The position numbers were made by a program, and so were the translations under genes. A stretch of 64,000 nt of DNA from Aldehydirespirator sp965116665 (GTDB taxonomy: Bacteria; Actinomycetota; Acidimicrobiia; Acidimicrobiales; Aldehydirespiratoraceae), in NCBI GenBank assembly GCA_965116665.1, contig OZ220709.1, positions 3,162,001 through 3,226,000 of the forward strand, given 5' to 3'. This document shows, in pieces, positions 16,204 to 24,852 of the stretch. The notes beneath the pieces were generated by a model. The model was not told where the DNA came from. It worked only from the letters and a program-made list of their open reading frames with translations, and ran no database searches. Position 1 is the stretch's first letter, and every line of letters begins with the position of its first letter.

Positions 16204-17484
16204 CTACCGGTCCACGAAGGAGTACTCGGTGGCGAGGGACCCGTCGCCCGGCCTCACCACGTAGTTGCCGGCCCGCAGCGACACCGGCGCCTCGTCGGGA
16301 TCGAAGCTCACCCCCACCGGGTCGCCACCTGAGGCCACCAGCTGGACCTGTTCCAGGAACTGGCGCCGCACCATCGACACTCCCCGGTCGCTGGACGCCA
16401 GCATCTCGGTGGAGTGCAGCGTGATCGGCCCCTGGCCGACCTGCGTCTCGTAGTCGCCCGGATAGCGCTGATGGCCCGCCTCGTCGAGCTCGAACCAGGT
16501 CTTGCCGTCGCCGTAGGTGGGCAGGCCCTGGGGGGGAAGGTCCTTGGGTTTGCGCAGCATCGACACCACCCAGGTGTGGGTGTCGTCGATGGGCACCGCC
16601 CAGGACATGTTGTTGGTCTTGCCCAGCACGGTGAGCGTCGGGGTGGGGATCACCCTGACGGTGGGCACCCGCACCTCGGTGACCCGGTGCAGGACGGTGC
16701 CGTCGGGCAGGTCCCTGTCCTGGCTGGCGGTGACCCCCCAGGCGTGGCGCTGCCAGTCGATTCGGGGCCAGATCTCCAGCCTCGGGTCGAACTGGTGGCC
16801 GCTGATGGCGTTGTGCAGGATGAACACGTGGTACGGGTCCATGGCGTTCTCGTGGGTCTGGAACCAGTTGCACGGCGCCACGGTGGGGCCACCGAAGGCG
16901 AAGTGGTCGATGATCACGATCTCCTCGTCGTCGCGCTGGTTCTCGAAGATGTCGTAGCGGGGGAGCACCGGCTGGCGGTCGGCCGGTCCCATGTAGGTGA
17001 AGATCAGGCCGTTGTACTCCTGCAGCGGATACCAGGGCTGGCGGTAGGAGGCCCGGTTGCGGCCCCGGTCCGGCTCGCAGGGCTGGTCCAGGCAGCGGCC
17101 GTCCGCCGCGAACAGCCAGCCGTGGTAGGGGCAGCGGATCCCGTCGTCGGTGACCCGGCCGTAGTAGAGGGTGGTTCCCCGGTGGCAGCAGCGGGGCGCC
17201 ACCAGGCCGGGACGACCGCGGCCGCCGCGGAACAGGATCAGGTCCTCGCCCAGGATCCGCACCCGGCGGGGCAGGCCGGTGGCGTCGGAGCTCCGGGCGA
17301 CCGGATGCCAGTAGCGCCGGAGCAGCTCTCCGGCCGGTGTGCCCGCCGAGGTCTCGACCAGGTCGGGATTCCACTGGCCACCGGGACGCCCGTAGGCGCG
17401 GCCTTCGCCGGAGCGCTCCGGGACGGGCGGCTCCGGGATGGGTGGCCCGCCGCTCCAGGCGCTCCTAGCTTGAAGCTCAGTCAT
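16204..17484 (-). CDS. Rieske non-heme iron oxygenase, alpha subunit
   Basis: A 426-residue protein. The Rieske cluster ligands are Cys99/His101 (CCHRG) and Cys118/His121 (CPYHGW), with the standard spacing. The mononuclear iron site is NAMDPYHVFILH, the D-x2-H-x4-H pattern of ring-hydroxylating oxygenases. The single-subunit length and sequence resemble phenoxybenzoate/vanillate-demethylase-type oxygenases, which need a separate reductase not found here. It starts at ATG 17484, whose codon overlaps the divergent ATG of the next gene. It converges with the amidohydrolase with 4 bases between stops. Confidence 0.92.
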   Translation of the reverse strand: MTELQARSAWSGGPPIPEPPVPERSGEGRAYGRPGGQWNPDLVETSAGTPAGELLRRYWHPVARSSDATGLPRRVRILGEDLILFRGGRGRPGLVAPRCCHRGTTLYYGRVTDDGIRCPYHGWLFAADGRCLDQPCEPDRGRNRASYRQPWYPLQEYNGLIFTYMGPADRQPVLPRYDIFENQRDDEEIVIIDHFAFGGPTVAPCNWFQTHENAMDPYHVFILHNAISGHQFDPRLEIWPRIDWQRHAWGVTASQDRDLPDGTVLHRVTEVRVPTVRVIPTPTLTVLGKTNNMSWAVPIDDTHTWVVSMLRKPKDLPPQGLPTYGDGKTWFELDEAGHQRYPGDYETQVGQGPITLHSTEMLASSDRGVSMVRRQFLEQVQLVASGGDPVGVSFDPDEAPVSLRAGNYVVRPGDGSLATEYSFVDR

Positions 17485-18454
17485 GGACGGATTGTCCCAC
17501 ACCCCGGCCGCGGCCGGTAAGGCCGGCTTCGAGCCGCAGACCATCGACATCTCGGCCCTGCGCAGCCACGGTTCACGGCGGGCTCGCCGGTCGGCGACAA
17601 CTGTGGAGATCGAATCGGCCTGCACCGGCGCGGGACTGTTCGTCGCGGCCGGACACGGGATCGACGCCGAACTCGGCGCGGCCTTCGACGCGGCCCGATC
17701 CTTCTTCGGGCTGCACGCGGACGTCAAGGACCGGGTCCCGAGGATCAACCGGTACGGCTACGTGCCCGACCGGATCAAGGCTCGTGATCCGTCGAGCGCG
17801 GCCTACATGGGCCGGTCCAGCCTGGCCGCCGAGTACCTCGACATGGGTCTGGCCGGCGAGGTCGACCTGGAGGCCGTCGAGGCTCTCGGGTGCCGCGGGT
17901 TCGCGGCCGCGGTGCGGGCCTATGTGGCCGCCGCGCTGGCTACCGCTCACGGCGTGCTGGAGGCGCTGGCGGCCACCCTGGGCGTCCCCGGCTTCTTCGC
18001 GGCCCGCATGTCGGAGCCGCAGTGCCGGCTGCGGTTCCTTCACTATCCCCCGTCGGCGCGCTCCGACGGCGGCGCCCCGCCGGTGTTCAGCACGCCCCAC
18101 ACCGACTACGGGGCCATCACCCTGCTGGCCACCGACGGCGTGCCGGGCCTGGAGGTGCTGCTGGAGGACCGGTGGGTGCCGGTGGCGGCCCCGCCGGGAG
18201 GCATCATCGTGCAACTCGGCGACATGCTGGCCCGCTGGACCAACGACCGCTACCGGTCCACACCGCACCGGGTGGTGGGGTCGTCGGGCATCGACCGGTT
18301 CTCGATCCCGTTCTTCGTGAACCCGGACCCCTCCACGGTGGTGTCCACCATCGAGAGCTGCGTGACCGCCGACCGGCCCGAGCGCTACGAGCCGGTCACC
18401 GCCGGGGAGTTCCTGGTGTCCCGCATCGACAGCCCCACCGAGCCCTACGTCTGA
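17483..18454 (+). CDS. 2-oxoglutarate/Fe(II)-dependent oxygenase, isopenicillin N synthase family
   Basis: A 323-residue protein. Iron ligands are His206 and Asp208 (HTDYGA) and His262 (STPHRV), and the R-x-S oxoglutarate motif is DRFSIPFF. The N-terminal IDISALR and the GYVPDR region are typical of the family. It probably hydroxylates or desaturates a small molecule using 2-oxoglutarate and O2. ATG 17483 shares bases with the start codon of the divergent Rieske gene and has no ribosome site; the only close alternative is TTG 17492. Next to a Rieske enzyme it may act in the same degradation route. Confidence 0.9.
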   Translation: MDGLSHTPAAAGKAGFEPQTIDISALRSHGSRRARRSATTVEIESACTGAGLFVAAGHGIDAELGAAFDAARSFFGLHADVKDRVPRINRYGYVPDRIKARDPSSAAYMGRSSLAAEYLDMGLAGEVDLEAVEALGCRGFAAAVRAYVAAALATAHGVLEALAATLGVPGFFAARMSEPQCRLRFLHYPPSARSDGGAPPVFSTPHTDYGAITLLATDGVPGLEVLLEDRWVPVAAPPGGIIVQLGDMLARWTNDRYRSTPHRVVGSSGIDRFSIPFFVNPDPSTVVSTIESCVTADRPERYEPVTAGEFLVSRIDSPTEPYV

Positions 18455-18481
18455 GGCAGCCTGCCGGGCCCTGGGCGCGTG

Positions 18482-18516
18482 GAGGGGGGCCGGCACCCTG
18501 GGTGCCGGCCCCCCTC
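18482..18516. terminator. bidirectional terminator hairpin between convergent genes
   Basis: A perfect 17-bp inverted repeat (18482-18498 with 18500-18516) with a near-zero loop and very high GC sits 28 bases after the oxygenase stop and 24 bases after the stop of the convergent binding-protein gene. Position and strength indicate a shared terminator, although there is no U-tract. Confidence 0.7.
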
Positions 18517-18539
18517 GTCAGCGGTCTGTCAGAGAGCGG

Positions 18540-20978
18540 CTAGAAGCCGTGGCCGATGCTCTCGTCGATGAACTCGTTGGTGAACAGCTGGTCCGCGGTC
18601 AGGCTCGGATCGATGTCCATGCCCGCAGCCCGCATGTCGTCGAGCACCTTGGCGATGCGCTCAGGAACCATGTTGCCCACGATGCCGTCGCCGCCGTCAC
18701 CGATCAGCCCGAACTCGCGCTTGGCCGAATGCGAGAACTCGGCCAGATCCGGCGGATACACCCAGAAGTCCTCATACTTGAGAACCGCGTCCACGATGAT
18801 CGCGTTGGCCCGATCCGGGCTGTTGTTGAAGTCGACAGCAGCCTGCTGGATGATCGGCACCAGCTTCTCCAGACACGGCCTCAAGGCCTCCAGGTCACCA
18901 GGACGCACACCGATGGTCTGCGAATAGATCTGGAACCCGGCGTCGTGCAGCAACTGGAACGCCACCGGCTTGCCCCACTGCTCATAGACATGCTCATAGG
19001 TGTACACCTCAGAGGACGCGAAGCCCTGCTGAGCGATCGAGCCGCCCGCACCCACGAAGCGCGACGGGTTGCCCTCATAGGACGGATCAACCTGATCAGC
19101 GGACCAGATCCCCTGAGCCACAAACACCTCAGAGAACGTTCCGCCGCCGAACACGTTGATCGTGATCCCCTGCTCGCCAAGATCAGCGAGGCCGGTCACG
19201 TCGGGATAGGTCTCGGGATCCCACATGATCATCTGCGGGTTGCGCTCCAGAGGAGCCACCACCGACATCAGCGGAGCCACATCCCAGTGATTGACCTGCT
19301 GATCCGTCGACGCGTAGCCCAAGTGAATGCCCTCATCGACGGCCATGTGCTGCGACACCGGCGAGAACCCGATGGCGGGACCACCCGTGCGGACCTCCCA
19401 TTCGATGCCCAGATCGGTGCCACCAAGCACCATCGAACCCCGAACAACCTTGTTGTCCACATCGACGATGTAGTCATCGCCCACCAGCTCATACATCGCA
19501 CCATGCTCAGACTCCGGGAACCAGTCCGTCTGAACCACCAACGGCGACGGACACACATCGGCAAGACCGGCAGCCACCACTTCGGCCAGCGGCAGGCCTT
19601 CGGACCCGACACCGGCCGTGCCCGGAGCGTAGGCGAACACCACGTTGTTGAGGCTCGCCTCGGCGTTCTCCTCGCCACCGATGTTCTGCACGACGGTGAT
19701 GCGGGCTGCGCCGCAGTCGCCGAAGTCGTCGCAGTTGATGACGCCGATCAGGCCCTGGAAGCCCTGCACGCTGTTGAGGTGGTCGCGGATGCCCTGGCGG
19801 TCGATCATCAGGTCGCCGTCGTCGACCCACGAAGCGGCCGCGATGGCGTCGAGCAGCAGCGTGGTGGCGTCGTAGCCGTGCGCCCAGAACGATGCCGCGG
19901 GAGCCTCGCCGTAGAGCTCCTTGTAGGTGTCGAGGAAGTCGACCGCGCTCTTGCCGGTGCTCTGGTTGACGTTCTCGCCGAAGCGCTGGTCCGGGCCCGA
20001 GAAGTACATGCCCCGGGTCTGGGGCAGCGACAGGTAGTTGGTGTTCAACAGACCGTCAGCGGCCAGCAGCACCGTGTCCTCGAGGCCCGACACCCCCGGC
20101 GCCTGGTCGGCCACGAAGTCGCCGGCCGGCTGGAAGATCGGGAAGAACAGCGCGCCCGGGCTGCCTGCCGCGATCTCGGTCAGCACCGGCACCATGTCGG
20201 TGTCGTCCTTGTTGACCGCGGAGAAGCCTGTCAGCGTGCCGCCCTCGGCCTCGAAGGCGTCCGCGAAGGCCTGCGCGAGGCCCTGCGTGTAGGGGTCGCC
20301 GTCGTGGATGGCGGCCGCCGTGCTGATTCCCAGCTCGCCGAGCACGAACTTGGCCATGGCCGCGCCCTGGTACAGGTCGTTGTGGGCGGTGCGGTAGTAG
20401 CCGACGCTGTAGTTCGGACCCGCATTGCCGACCAGGTCCGAGGTCAGGGCAGGCGACGTGTTGCCGCCCGAGATGAGCACCATTCCGGCGTCGGTGATCA
20501 GGGGCGCGGCTGCCACCGCGGCGCCCGAGCACGACGTGCCGATCACGCCGACCACATCCTCGTCGGCCACGATCTGCTGGGCCGCGGCCTGGCCGCCGTC
20601 GTTGGAGCACAGGTCGTCGAGGCTTGTGCCCACGTTCACGTCGAAGCCGTGGATCGGGCCGTAGTCGTCGACCGCCATCCGCGTGGCCCGATCGATGGGC
20701 AGACCGAAGAAGGCCACGTCACCGGTGATCGCCTCGAGCGAGCGGATCTGGATGGCGTCGCCCGCCTCGACGGTCACCACGCCCAGCGATCCGTCGCCGA
20801 GATGGTCCATCATCTCGTCGGGTTCGGCGGGCTCGTCGGTGGGCTCATCCGTAGTCGGAGCCTCGGTAGTCGCAGGCTCATCTACAGCTTCATCCTCGTC
20901 GTCGCCGCAGGCCGCGGCCACCAAGCCGAAGGCCAGCAGTACCGCGAGCCAGCGAGTGAAGTGCTTCCTATTTCTCAT
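18540..20978 (-). CDS. double solute-binding lipoprotein: Liv-type domain fused to NitT/TauT (NMT1-like) domain
   Basis: An 812-residue lipoprotein (lipobox LVAAAC, Cys24), about twice normal binding-protein length. After an acidic Thr/Glu/Pro linker, residues ~70-455 form a type I binding domain of the branched-chain amino acid kind (DDLCSNDGGQAAAQQIVADE, GVIGTSCSGAAVAAAPLI). From about residue 476 (CPSPLVVQTDWFPESEHG) a second, type II domain of the sulfonate/nitrate/pyrimidine-precursor kind begins (EVRTGGPAIGFSPVS, RNPQMIMWDPETYPDV). The reading frame is unbroken. It lies downstream of an SsuC/SsuB-like permease and ATPase that match the second domain. Tyr codons switch from all TAC (12 of 12) in the first half to mostly TAT (8 of 11) in the second. 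The ligand is unknown. Confidence 0.9.
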   Translation of the reverse strand: MRNRKHFTRWLAVLLAFGLVAAACGDDEDEAVDEPATTEAPTTDEPTDEPAEPDEMMDHLGDGSLGVVTVEAGDAIQIRSLEAITGDVAFFGLPIDRATRMAVDDYGPIHGFDVNVGTSLDDLCSNDGGQAAAQQIVADEDVVGVIGTSCSGAAVAAAPLITDAGMVLISGGNTSPALTSDLVGNAGPNYSVGYYRTAHNDLYQGAAMAKFVLGELGISTAAAIHDGDPYTQGLAQAFADAFEAEGGTLTGFSAVNKDDTDMVPVLTEIAAGSPGALFFPIFQPAGDFVADQAPGVSGLEDTVLLAADGLLNTNYLSLPQTRGMYFSGPDQRFGENVNQSTGKSAVDFLDTYKELYGEAPAASFWAHGYDATTLLLDAIAAASWVDDGDLMIDRQGIRDHLNSVQGFQGLIGVINCDDFGDCGAARITVVQNIGGEENAEASLNNVVFAYAPGTAGVGSEGLPLAEVVAAGLADVCPSPLVVQTDWFPESEHGAMYELVGDDYIVDVDNKVVRGSMVLGGTDLGIEWEVRTGGPAIGFSPVSQHMAVDEGIHLGYASTDQQVNHWDVAPLMSVVAPLERNPQMIMWDPETYPDVTGLADLGEQGITINVFGGGTFSEVFVAQGIWSADQVDPSYEGNPSRFVGAGGSIAQQGFASSEVYTYEHVYEQWGKPVAFQLLHDAGFQIYSQTIGVRPGDLEALRPCLEKLVPIIQQAAVDFNNSPDRANAIIVDAVLKYEDFWVYPPDLAEFSHSAKREFGLIGDGGDGIVGNMVPERIAKVLDDMRAAGMDIDPSLTADQLFTNEFIDESIGHGF

Positions 20979-21165
20979 TGTCCCTCCGGGATCAATCCGA
21001 CCGGGGTCGGATGCTTGCGATGTTGGACACGATGGGCTGTCCTGAAGCTCACTCCACGGTTTTGGAGACCCCCGAACCGCCCTGTGCCAGCATCGGACAC
21101 TACCAGCGACTACCGGCCAATGGCCACGCGGGTGTCCGGGGATCGGTCGGGGCGCGCCGTGATCG

Positions 21166-22086
21166 CTAGCCGAGAACCTCAGTCTCGTGCCACTTGCCGA
21201 TCACCAGCTTCTGGATCCAGCCGAAGGTCCAGAACACTACGACGCCCAGGGCCGAGGACATGATGACCGAGGTCAGCAGCTCCTCGCCGTCGAGCTGGCT
21301 GGCGTAGCGGCGCAGGAGCTGGCCGATGCCGGCCTCGCCCTGGCCGAAGAAGAAGTCGCCGACGATGGCGCCGATGACCGACAGCCCGGCCGAGATGCGG
21401 AGACCGGCGAAGACGGCCGGCAGCGCGGCCGGGAACATCAGCTTCCGCAGCCGGGTGAGGCGGCTGGCGTGGTGCAGCGTGAACAGGTCGTGCATCCCCC
21501 GCTCGGCCGACTGCAGTCCGAAGAGGGTGTTCATGATGATCGGGAACAGCGAGATGATGATGCACACGATCACCCGCGCCGTCGTGCCGTAGCCGAACCA
21601 GAAGCCGATCATCGGCACGATGGCCAGGATGGGGATGGCCTGCAGGGTCACCGCGAACGGGAAGACGGCCCGCTCCACCATCTTGGCCTGGCTCATGATG
21701 GTGGCCAGGAAGAGCCCGATGCTGATGGCGATGCCCAAACCCATCAACGCCACCTGGGTGCTGTTCCACAGCGCCTTGAGGATCCTGGAGTAGGCGTCCC
21801 AGTCGAGGAAGCCGTTGTCGAGCACCTGGTGGGGCGGCTGAAGCAGGAACCGGCGATGCGGCTCCAGTATCACGTAGGAGATCACGTACCACAGGCCGAT
21901 CAGGGCCGACCCGAGCACCAGCGGCGGGAAGGCCGCCTGGAGCACGGTCTTGGGACGGGAGGCACCCGGCGGCGGTCCGGGGGCGTGGACCAGGGCGTCG
22001 GCCTGCAGCGAGATGTCCGGGGCCGAGCCGGGATGCCCGTCGGTGTCCTCTGACCCTGGGCGGGTCACCTCGGGGATTGTGGTCAT
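21166..22086 (-). CDS. ABC transporter permease, NitT/TauT (SsuC) family
   Basis: A 306-residue membrane protein. After a cytoplasmic N-terminus of about 50 residues rich in Pro and Asp come about six hydrophobic segments (LVLGSALIGLWYVISYVIL, VALMGLGIAISIGLFLATIM, VTLQAIPILAIVPMIGFWFG and others). The cytoplasmic coupling loop is the EAA-like HHASRLTRLRKLMFPAALPAVFAGLRI. The start ATG 22086 overlaps the ATPase stop by 4 bases (ATGA), so the two are translationally coupled. With the ATPase and the fused binding protein it forms a complete importer. Family assignment is firm; substrate is not. Confidence 0.92.
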   Translation of the reverse strand: MTTIPEVTRPGSEDTDGHPGSAPDISLQADALVHAPGPPPGASRPKTVLQAAFPPLVLGSALIGLWYVISYVILEPHRRFLLQPPHQVLDNGFLDWDAYSRILKALWNSTQVALMGLGIAISIGLFLATIMSQAKMVERAVFPFAVTLQAIPILAIVPMIGFWFGYGTTARVIVCIIISLFPIIMNTLFGLQSAERGMHDLFTLHHASRLTRLRKLMFPAALPAVFAGLRISAGLSVIGAIVGDFFFGQGEAGIGQLLRRYASQLDGEELLTSVIMSSALGVVVFWTFGWIQKLVIGKWHETEVLG

Positions 22087-22832
22087 GATGTCGAACCTCG
22101 CAGGGCTAGGGATACCTCGCCGCTGAGCAGGGCGAACTCCGGGTCGAACCGCAATTGGGGCTGGCGCGGGTAGCTGAACGGCACATCGAAGCCGGCCACG
22201 ATCCGTCCCGGCCGGTTCGACATGACGAGGACCTTGGTGCTCATGAACACCGCCTCGCTGATCGAGTGGGTGATGAACAGTCCGGCGAAACCCTCGGACT
22301 GGAAGAGCCGCTGGGTCTCCTCGTTGAGGTGCTCGCGGGTGATCTCGTCCACCGCGCCGAAGGGCTCGTCGAACAGGAACACGGGCGGCTTCAGGGTGAG
22401 GGTGCGGGCCAGCGAGGTCCGCATCTTCATGCCGCCCGACAGCGACTTCGGGTAGTGGTTCTCGAATCCCTGCAGGCCGACCAGGTCGATGGCCGCGGTT
22501 GAGAGCCGCTTGCGCTCGGCCGAGTCGAAACCGTGCAGTTCGGCGAGGAGTTCCACGTTCTGGCGCACCGTCCGCCAGGGGAGCAGCGTGGCGTCCTGGA
22601 ACACGTAGCCCAGACGGTCGCGGTCGACCTCGACGCTGCCTGCGGTGGGCTCGAGCAGGCCGGAGGCGATCCGCAGCAGGGTCGACTTGCCGCAACCGGA
22701 GGGTCCGACGACGGTGATGAACTCGCCCCTGTCGATCGAGAACGTGATCTCCTGCAGGGCCTCGGTGCCGTCGGGGAAGATCATGCCGATCCCGTCGAAG
22801 GACAGCGCCCCGTTGCTGTTCGAAGTCGTCAC
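22083..22832 (-). CDS. ABC transporter ATP-binding protein, NitT/TauT (SsuB/TauB) family
   Basis: A 249-residue nucleotide-binding subunit. Walker A is GPSGCGKST (residues 43-51), the Q-loop YVFQDATLLPW, the signature LSGGMKMR (from residue 130), Walker B VFLFDEP (Asp155, Glu156) and the H-loop His189 (FITHS). The RTVRQNVELL segment is typical of the sulfonate/nitrate/pyrimidine-precursor family. It is the first gene of the importer operon, followed by the permease with a 4-base overlap and then, after 187 bases, by the fused binding lipoprotein. That 187-base gap may carry an extra promoter or a ribosome site for high-level binding-protein synthesis. Confidence 0.94.
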   Translation of the reverse strand: MTTSNSNGALSFDGIGMIFPDGTEALQEITFSIDRGEFITVVGPSGCGKSTLLRIASGLLEPTAGSVEVDRDRLGYVFQDATLLPWRTVRQNVELLAELHGFDSAERKRLSTAAIDLVGLQGFENHYPKSLSGGMKMRTSLARTLTLKPPVFLFDEPFGAVDEITREHLNEETQRLFQSEGFAGLFITHSISEAVFMSTKVLVMSNRPGRIVAGFDVPFSYPRQPQLRFDPEFALLSGEVSLALRGSTS

Positions 22833-22931
22833 CAGATCCGTCTCCCCCTAGCGGCGAACATTGCGGATGGTTGCCGATCGCAGCGGCGACCATACAGTAC
22901 CGCCACCAGACCACGACCAGACCGGCGAACG

Positions 22932-23492
22932 ATGCGTGTCCTGTTACTCGACGGCTACGAACCTTCCGACGACGACCGCCGCGTGGTGGTCGGGGCCGTC
23001 GAGGAACTGGAGGCCCGACGCCACGAGGTGGATCTGCTGGCGGTCCACGACTTCGACCCGGTCCTGTCCGCCGCCGAGCGGGCCGCCTATCACAGCGACC
23101 GGCCGGTGATCTCCGACGACGTGCGCGACTCGGCTGCCAGGCTGCAGGCCGCTGAGGCTCTGCTGTTCTGCTACCCGACCTTGGCGTTCAACGTGCCCGC
23201 CACCTTGAAGGGCTGGCTGGAGCGGGTGATGGTGCCCGGCGTGGCCTTCGTGTTCGACGACCAGCAGCGGGTGCGGCCCGGGATGCAGAACATCCGCCGG
23301 ATAGGAGCGGTGACGACCAGCCCCCACAGCCGGTTGGCCCGGTTCCGGGCCCGCGACGCCGGCAAGCGGACCACGGCCAGGACGCTGAGGCTCAGCGCCC
23401 ACAAGCGCTGCCGCACCACCTTCGTCTCGGTCCCCACTCCCGCCGACGACGAGGGAGTGGCCCGGATCCGCAAGGCCCTGAGCCGCTGGTAG
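22932..23492 (+). CDS. flavodoxin-fold NAD(P)H oxidoreductase
   Basis: A 186-residue protein with the flavodoxin_2 / NAD(P)H:quinone reductase pattern: strand 1 MRVLLLDGYEP, VVGAVEELEARRHEVDLLAVHDFDP, then AEALLFCYPTLAFNVPATLKGWLERVMVPGVAF, which forms the flavin-contacting loop. Family members carry FMN or FAD and reduce quinones or nitro-compounds. It diverges from the ABC operon across 99 bases; ATG 22932 is the clear start. The product is slightly short and has a basic C-terminus. Confidence 0.82.
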   Translation: MRVLLLDGYEPSDDDRRVVVGAVEELEARRHEVDLLAVHDFDPVLSAAERAAYHSDRPVISDDVRDSAARLQAAEALLFCYPTLAFNVPATLKGWLERVMVPGVAFVFDDQQRVRPGMQNIRRIGAVTTSPHSRLARFRARDAGKRTTARTLRLSAHKRCRTTFVSVPTPADDEGVARIRKALSRW

Positions 23493-23565
23493 GCCCGGAC
23501 CGCCGGCCGGAACGACGCGATCAGCCCAGGCCGGGGGGTGGCGGCGACAGGACCCGCCGGCCGGA

Positions 23566-23607
23566 AGGACCTCTTCAGGAGCTGGGCAGCAGCGGCAGGA
23601 CCTCTTC
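23566..23607. repeat. 31-bp-period duplication at a gene end
   Basis: AGGACCTCTTC is repeated at 23566-23576 and 23597-23607, flanking the stop codon of the LLM-class gene. Just before it, CCGCCGGCCGGAA is repeated at 23500-23512 and 23554-23566 in the 82-base gap between the convergent genes. These look like old slippage products. Confidence 0.6.
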
Positions 23608-24732
23608 GGCGATGCGGTGGAGTTGCTCCTCGACCATGTCGTAGGGGTCGCCGGGCATGGCCGGGAACAGCAGCAGGTTCTCGAGCCCGATCTCCTCGTC
23701 GTAGCTGTTGATGAACTCGGCCACCTGCTCGCCGGTGCCCACCGCGCAGGTCTTCTGGTCGATGGACTCCTCCAGGGTGGGGATCAGCCCCGGCTTGGCC
23801 GGTCTGCCGTCGGGGCCCATGTAGCCCTTGCTCCAGCCGTACGGGCCGAGGAACTTCCAGAACTCGTCGTGCCCGTCGCGGAACGACGCCTCGGCCGCCT
23901 CGTAGGTGTCGTCGACCCGCACGTTCATCACCAGCAGCCGGTGCTCGCCCCGCTCGAGCTCGCGGCCGTGGGCGGCTGCGTAGATCTCGGCGAACTTCTC
24001 CCAGCGCATCTTCACGAAGGAGTGGTGGTTGTTCCAGAACACGCCGCCCCAGCCCCAGCGGGGCACCTGCTCGAGGGTGGGGGGAGAGGTGATGGCCTGC
24101 CAGATCTCGTAGGGGTAGAGGGGGCGGGGCACCAGGCTGAGCTCGGTGACGAAACCTCCCCGGTCGGGGATGCCCGGCGGCGGGAAGTCGTAGACGTCGC
24201 CGTGGAAGCTGAAGGACTCGTTGTCCAGCGCCAGCCGGATCACCTGCATGGCCTCGTCGAACTGCTTGCGGTTGTAGTCGTCGGCGGCGGCCTTGTCGGG
24301 GTTGTCGAAGCTGCCGATCCTGGTGCCCAGCGTCTCGGCCTCACGGGGCACCGTGCCCCGGCCCACGCCCAGGATGCCGCGGCCCCCCGAGATGTTGTGC
24401 ATGGTGGCGAAGTCCTCGGCCAGCCTCAAGGGGTGCCACTGGGGCACGATGTTGAAGGCCATGCCGATGCGGATGTTCTCGGTGCGCTCGGCCAGGATCG
24501 TGCCCACAAGGATCCCGTTGGGGATCACCTCGTAGCCCTCGTACTGGAAGTGGTGCTCGGTCAGCCAGTACGAGTCGAAGCCCAGGCGGTCGCACACGAC
24601 GCCCATGTCGATGATGCGCTCGGTGGCCCGCCACATCTCCTTGTGGTTGAAGCGCCGGTCGGTGGGGACGGGAGGCCCGGCGCCCGCGTCGGGGAACTCC
24701 ACACCGCCGAACAGGAACACACCGGTCCGCAC
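23575..24732 (-). CDS. LLM-class (luciferase-like) flavin/F420-dependent oxidoreductase
   Basis: A 385-residue TIM-barrel protein of the bacterial luciferase superfamily. Landmarks are VRTGVFLFGGVEFP at the N-terminus, LGFDSYWLTEHHFQYEGY, TILAERTENIRIGMAFNIVPQWHPLRLAEDFA and GGRGILGVGRG. Such enzymes use reduced FMN or F420 for monooxygenation or hydride transfer. GTG 24732 is chosen because homologues typically begin with the RTGVFLFGG strand; the frame is open to a TTG at 24768. It precedes the small TIGR03792-like gene's end by 120 bases on the same strand. Confidence 0.88.
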   Translation of the reverse strand: MRTGVFLFGGVEFPDAGAGPPVPTDRRFNHKEMWRATERIIDMGVVCDRLGFDSYWLTEHHFQYEGYEVIPNGILVGTILAERTENIRIGMAFNIVPQWHPLRLAEDFATMHNISGGRGILGVGRGTVPREAETLGTRIGSFDNPDKAAADDYNRKQFDEAMQVIRLALDNESFSFHGDVYDFPPPGIPDRGGFVTELSLVPRPLYPYEIWQAITSPPTLEQVPRWGWGGVFWNNHHSFVKMRWEKFAEIYAAAHGRELERGEHRLLVMNVRVDDTYEAAEASFRDGHDEFWKFLGPYGWSKGYMGPDGRPAKPGLIPTLEESIDQKTCAVGTGEQVAEFINSYDEEIGLENLLLFPAMPGDPYDMVEEQLHRIAEEVLPLLPSS

Positions 24733-24852
24733 GAATGCCCACTGTAGGCGCTCCCCTCGCGTCGCCAAATCTGCACGGGTTTTGCACCTATACGACGAGT
24801 TTCTCTACTGATTTGGTGCTGACGGCCTGGGTCAGCCTGCCGCAGGGTCTGT

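Noticed and set aside
21059..21075. String CGGTTTTGGAGACC, identical to part of the tRNA-Trp anticodon arm
   Set aside because: Only about 14 bases match and no cloverleaf can be built around them; chance similarity is sufficient.
18549..21263. 904-codon plus-strand frame opposite the fused binding protein
   Set aside because: Same reason: a mirror frame of biased codons with no recognisable domain or start signal.
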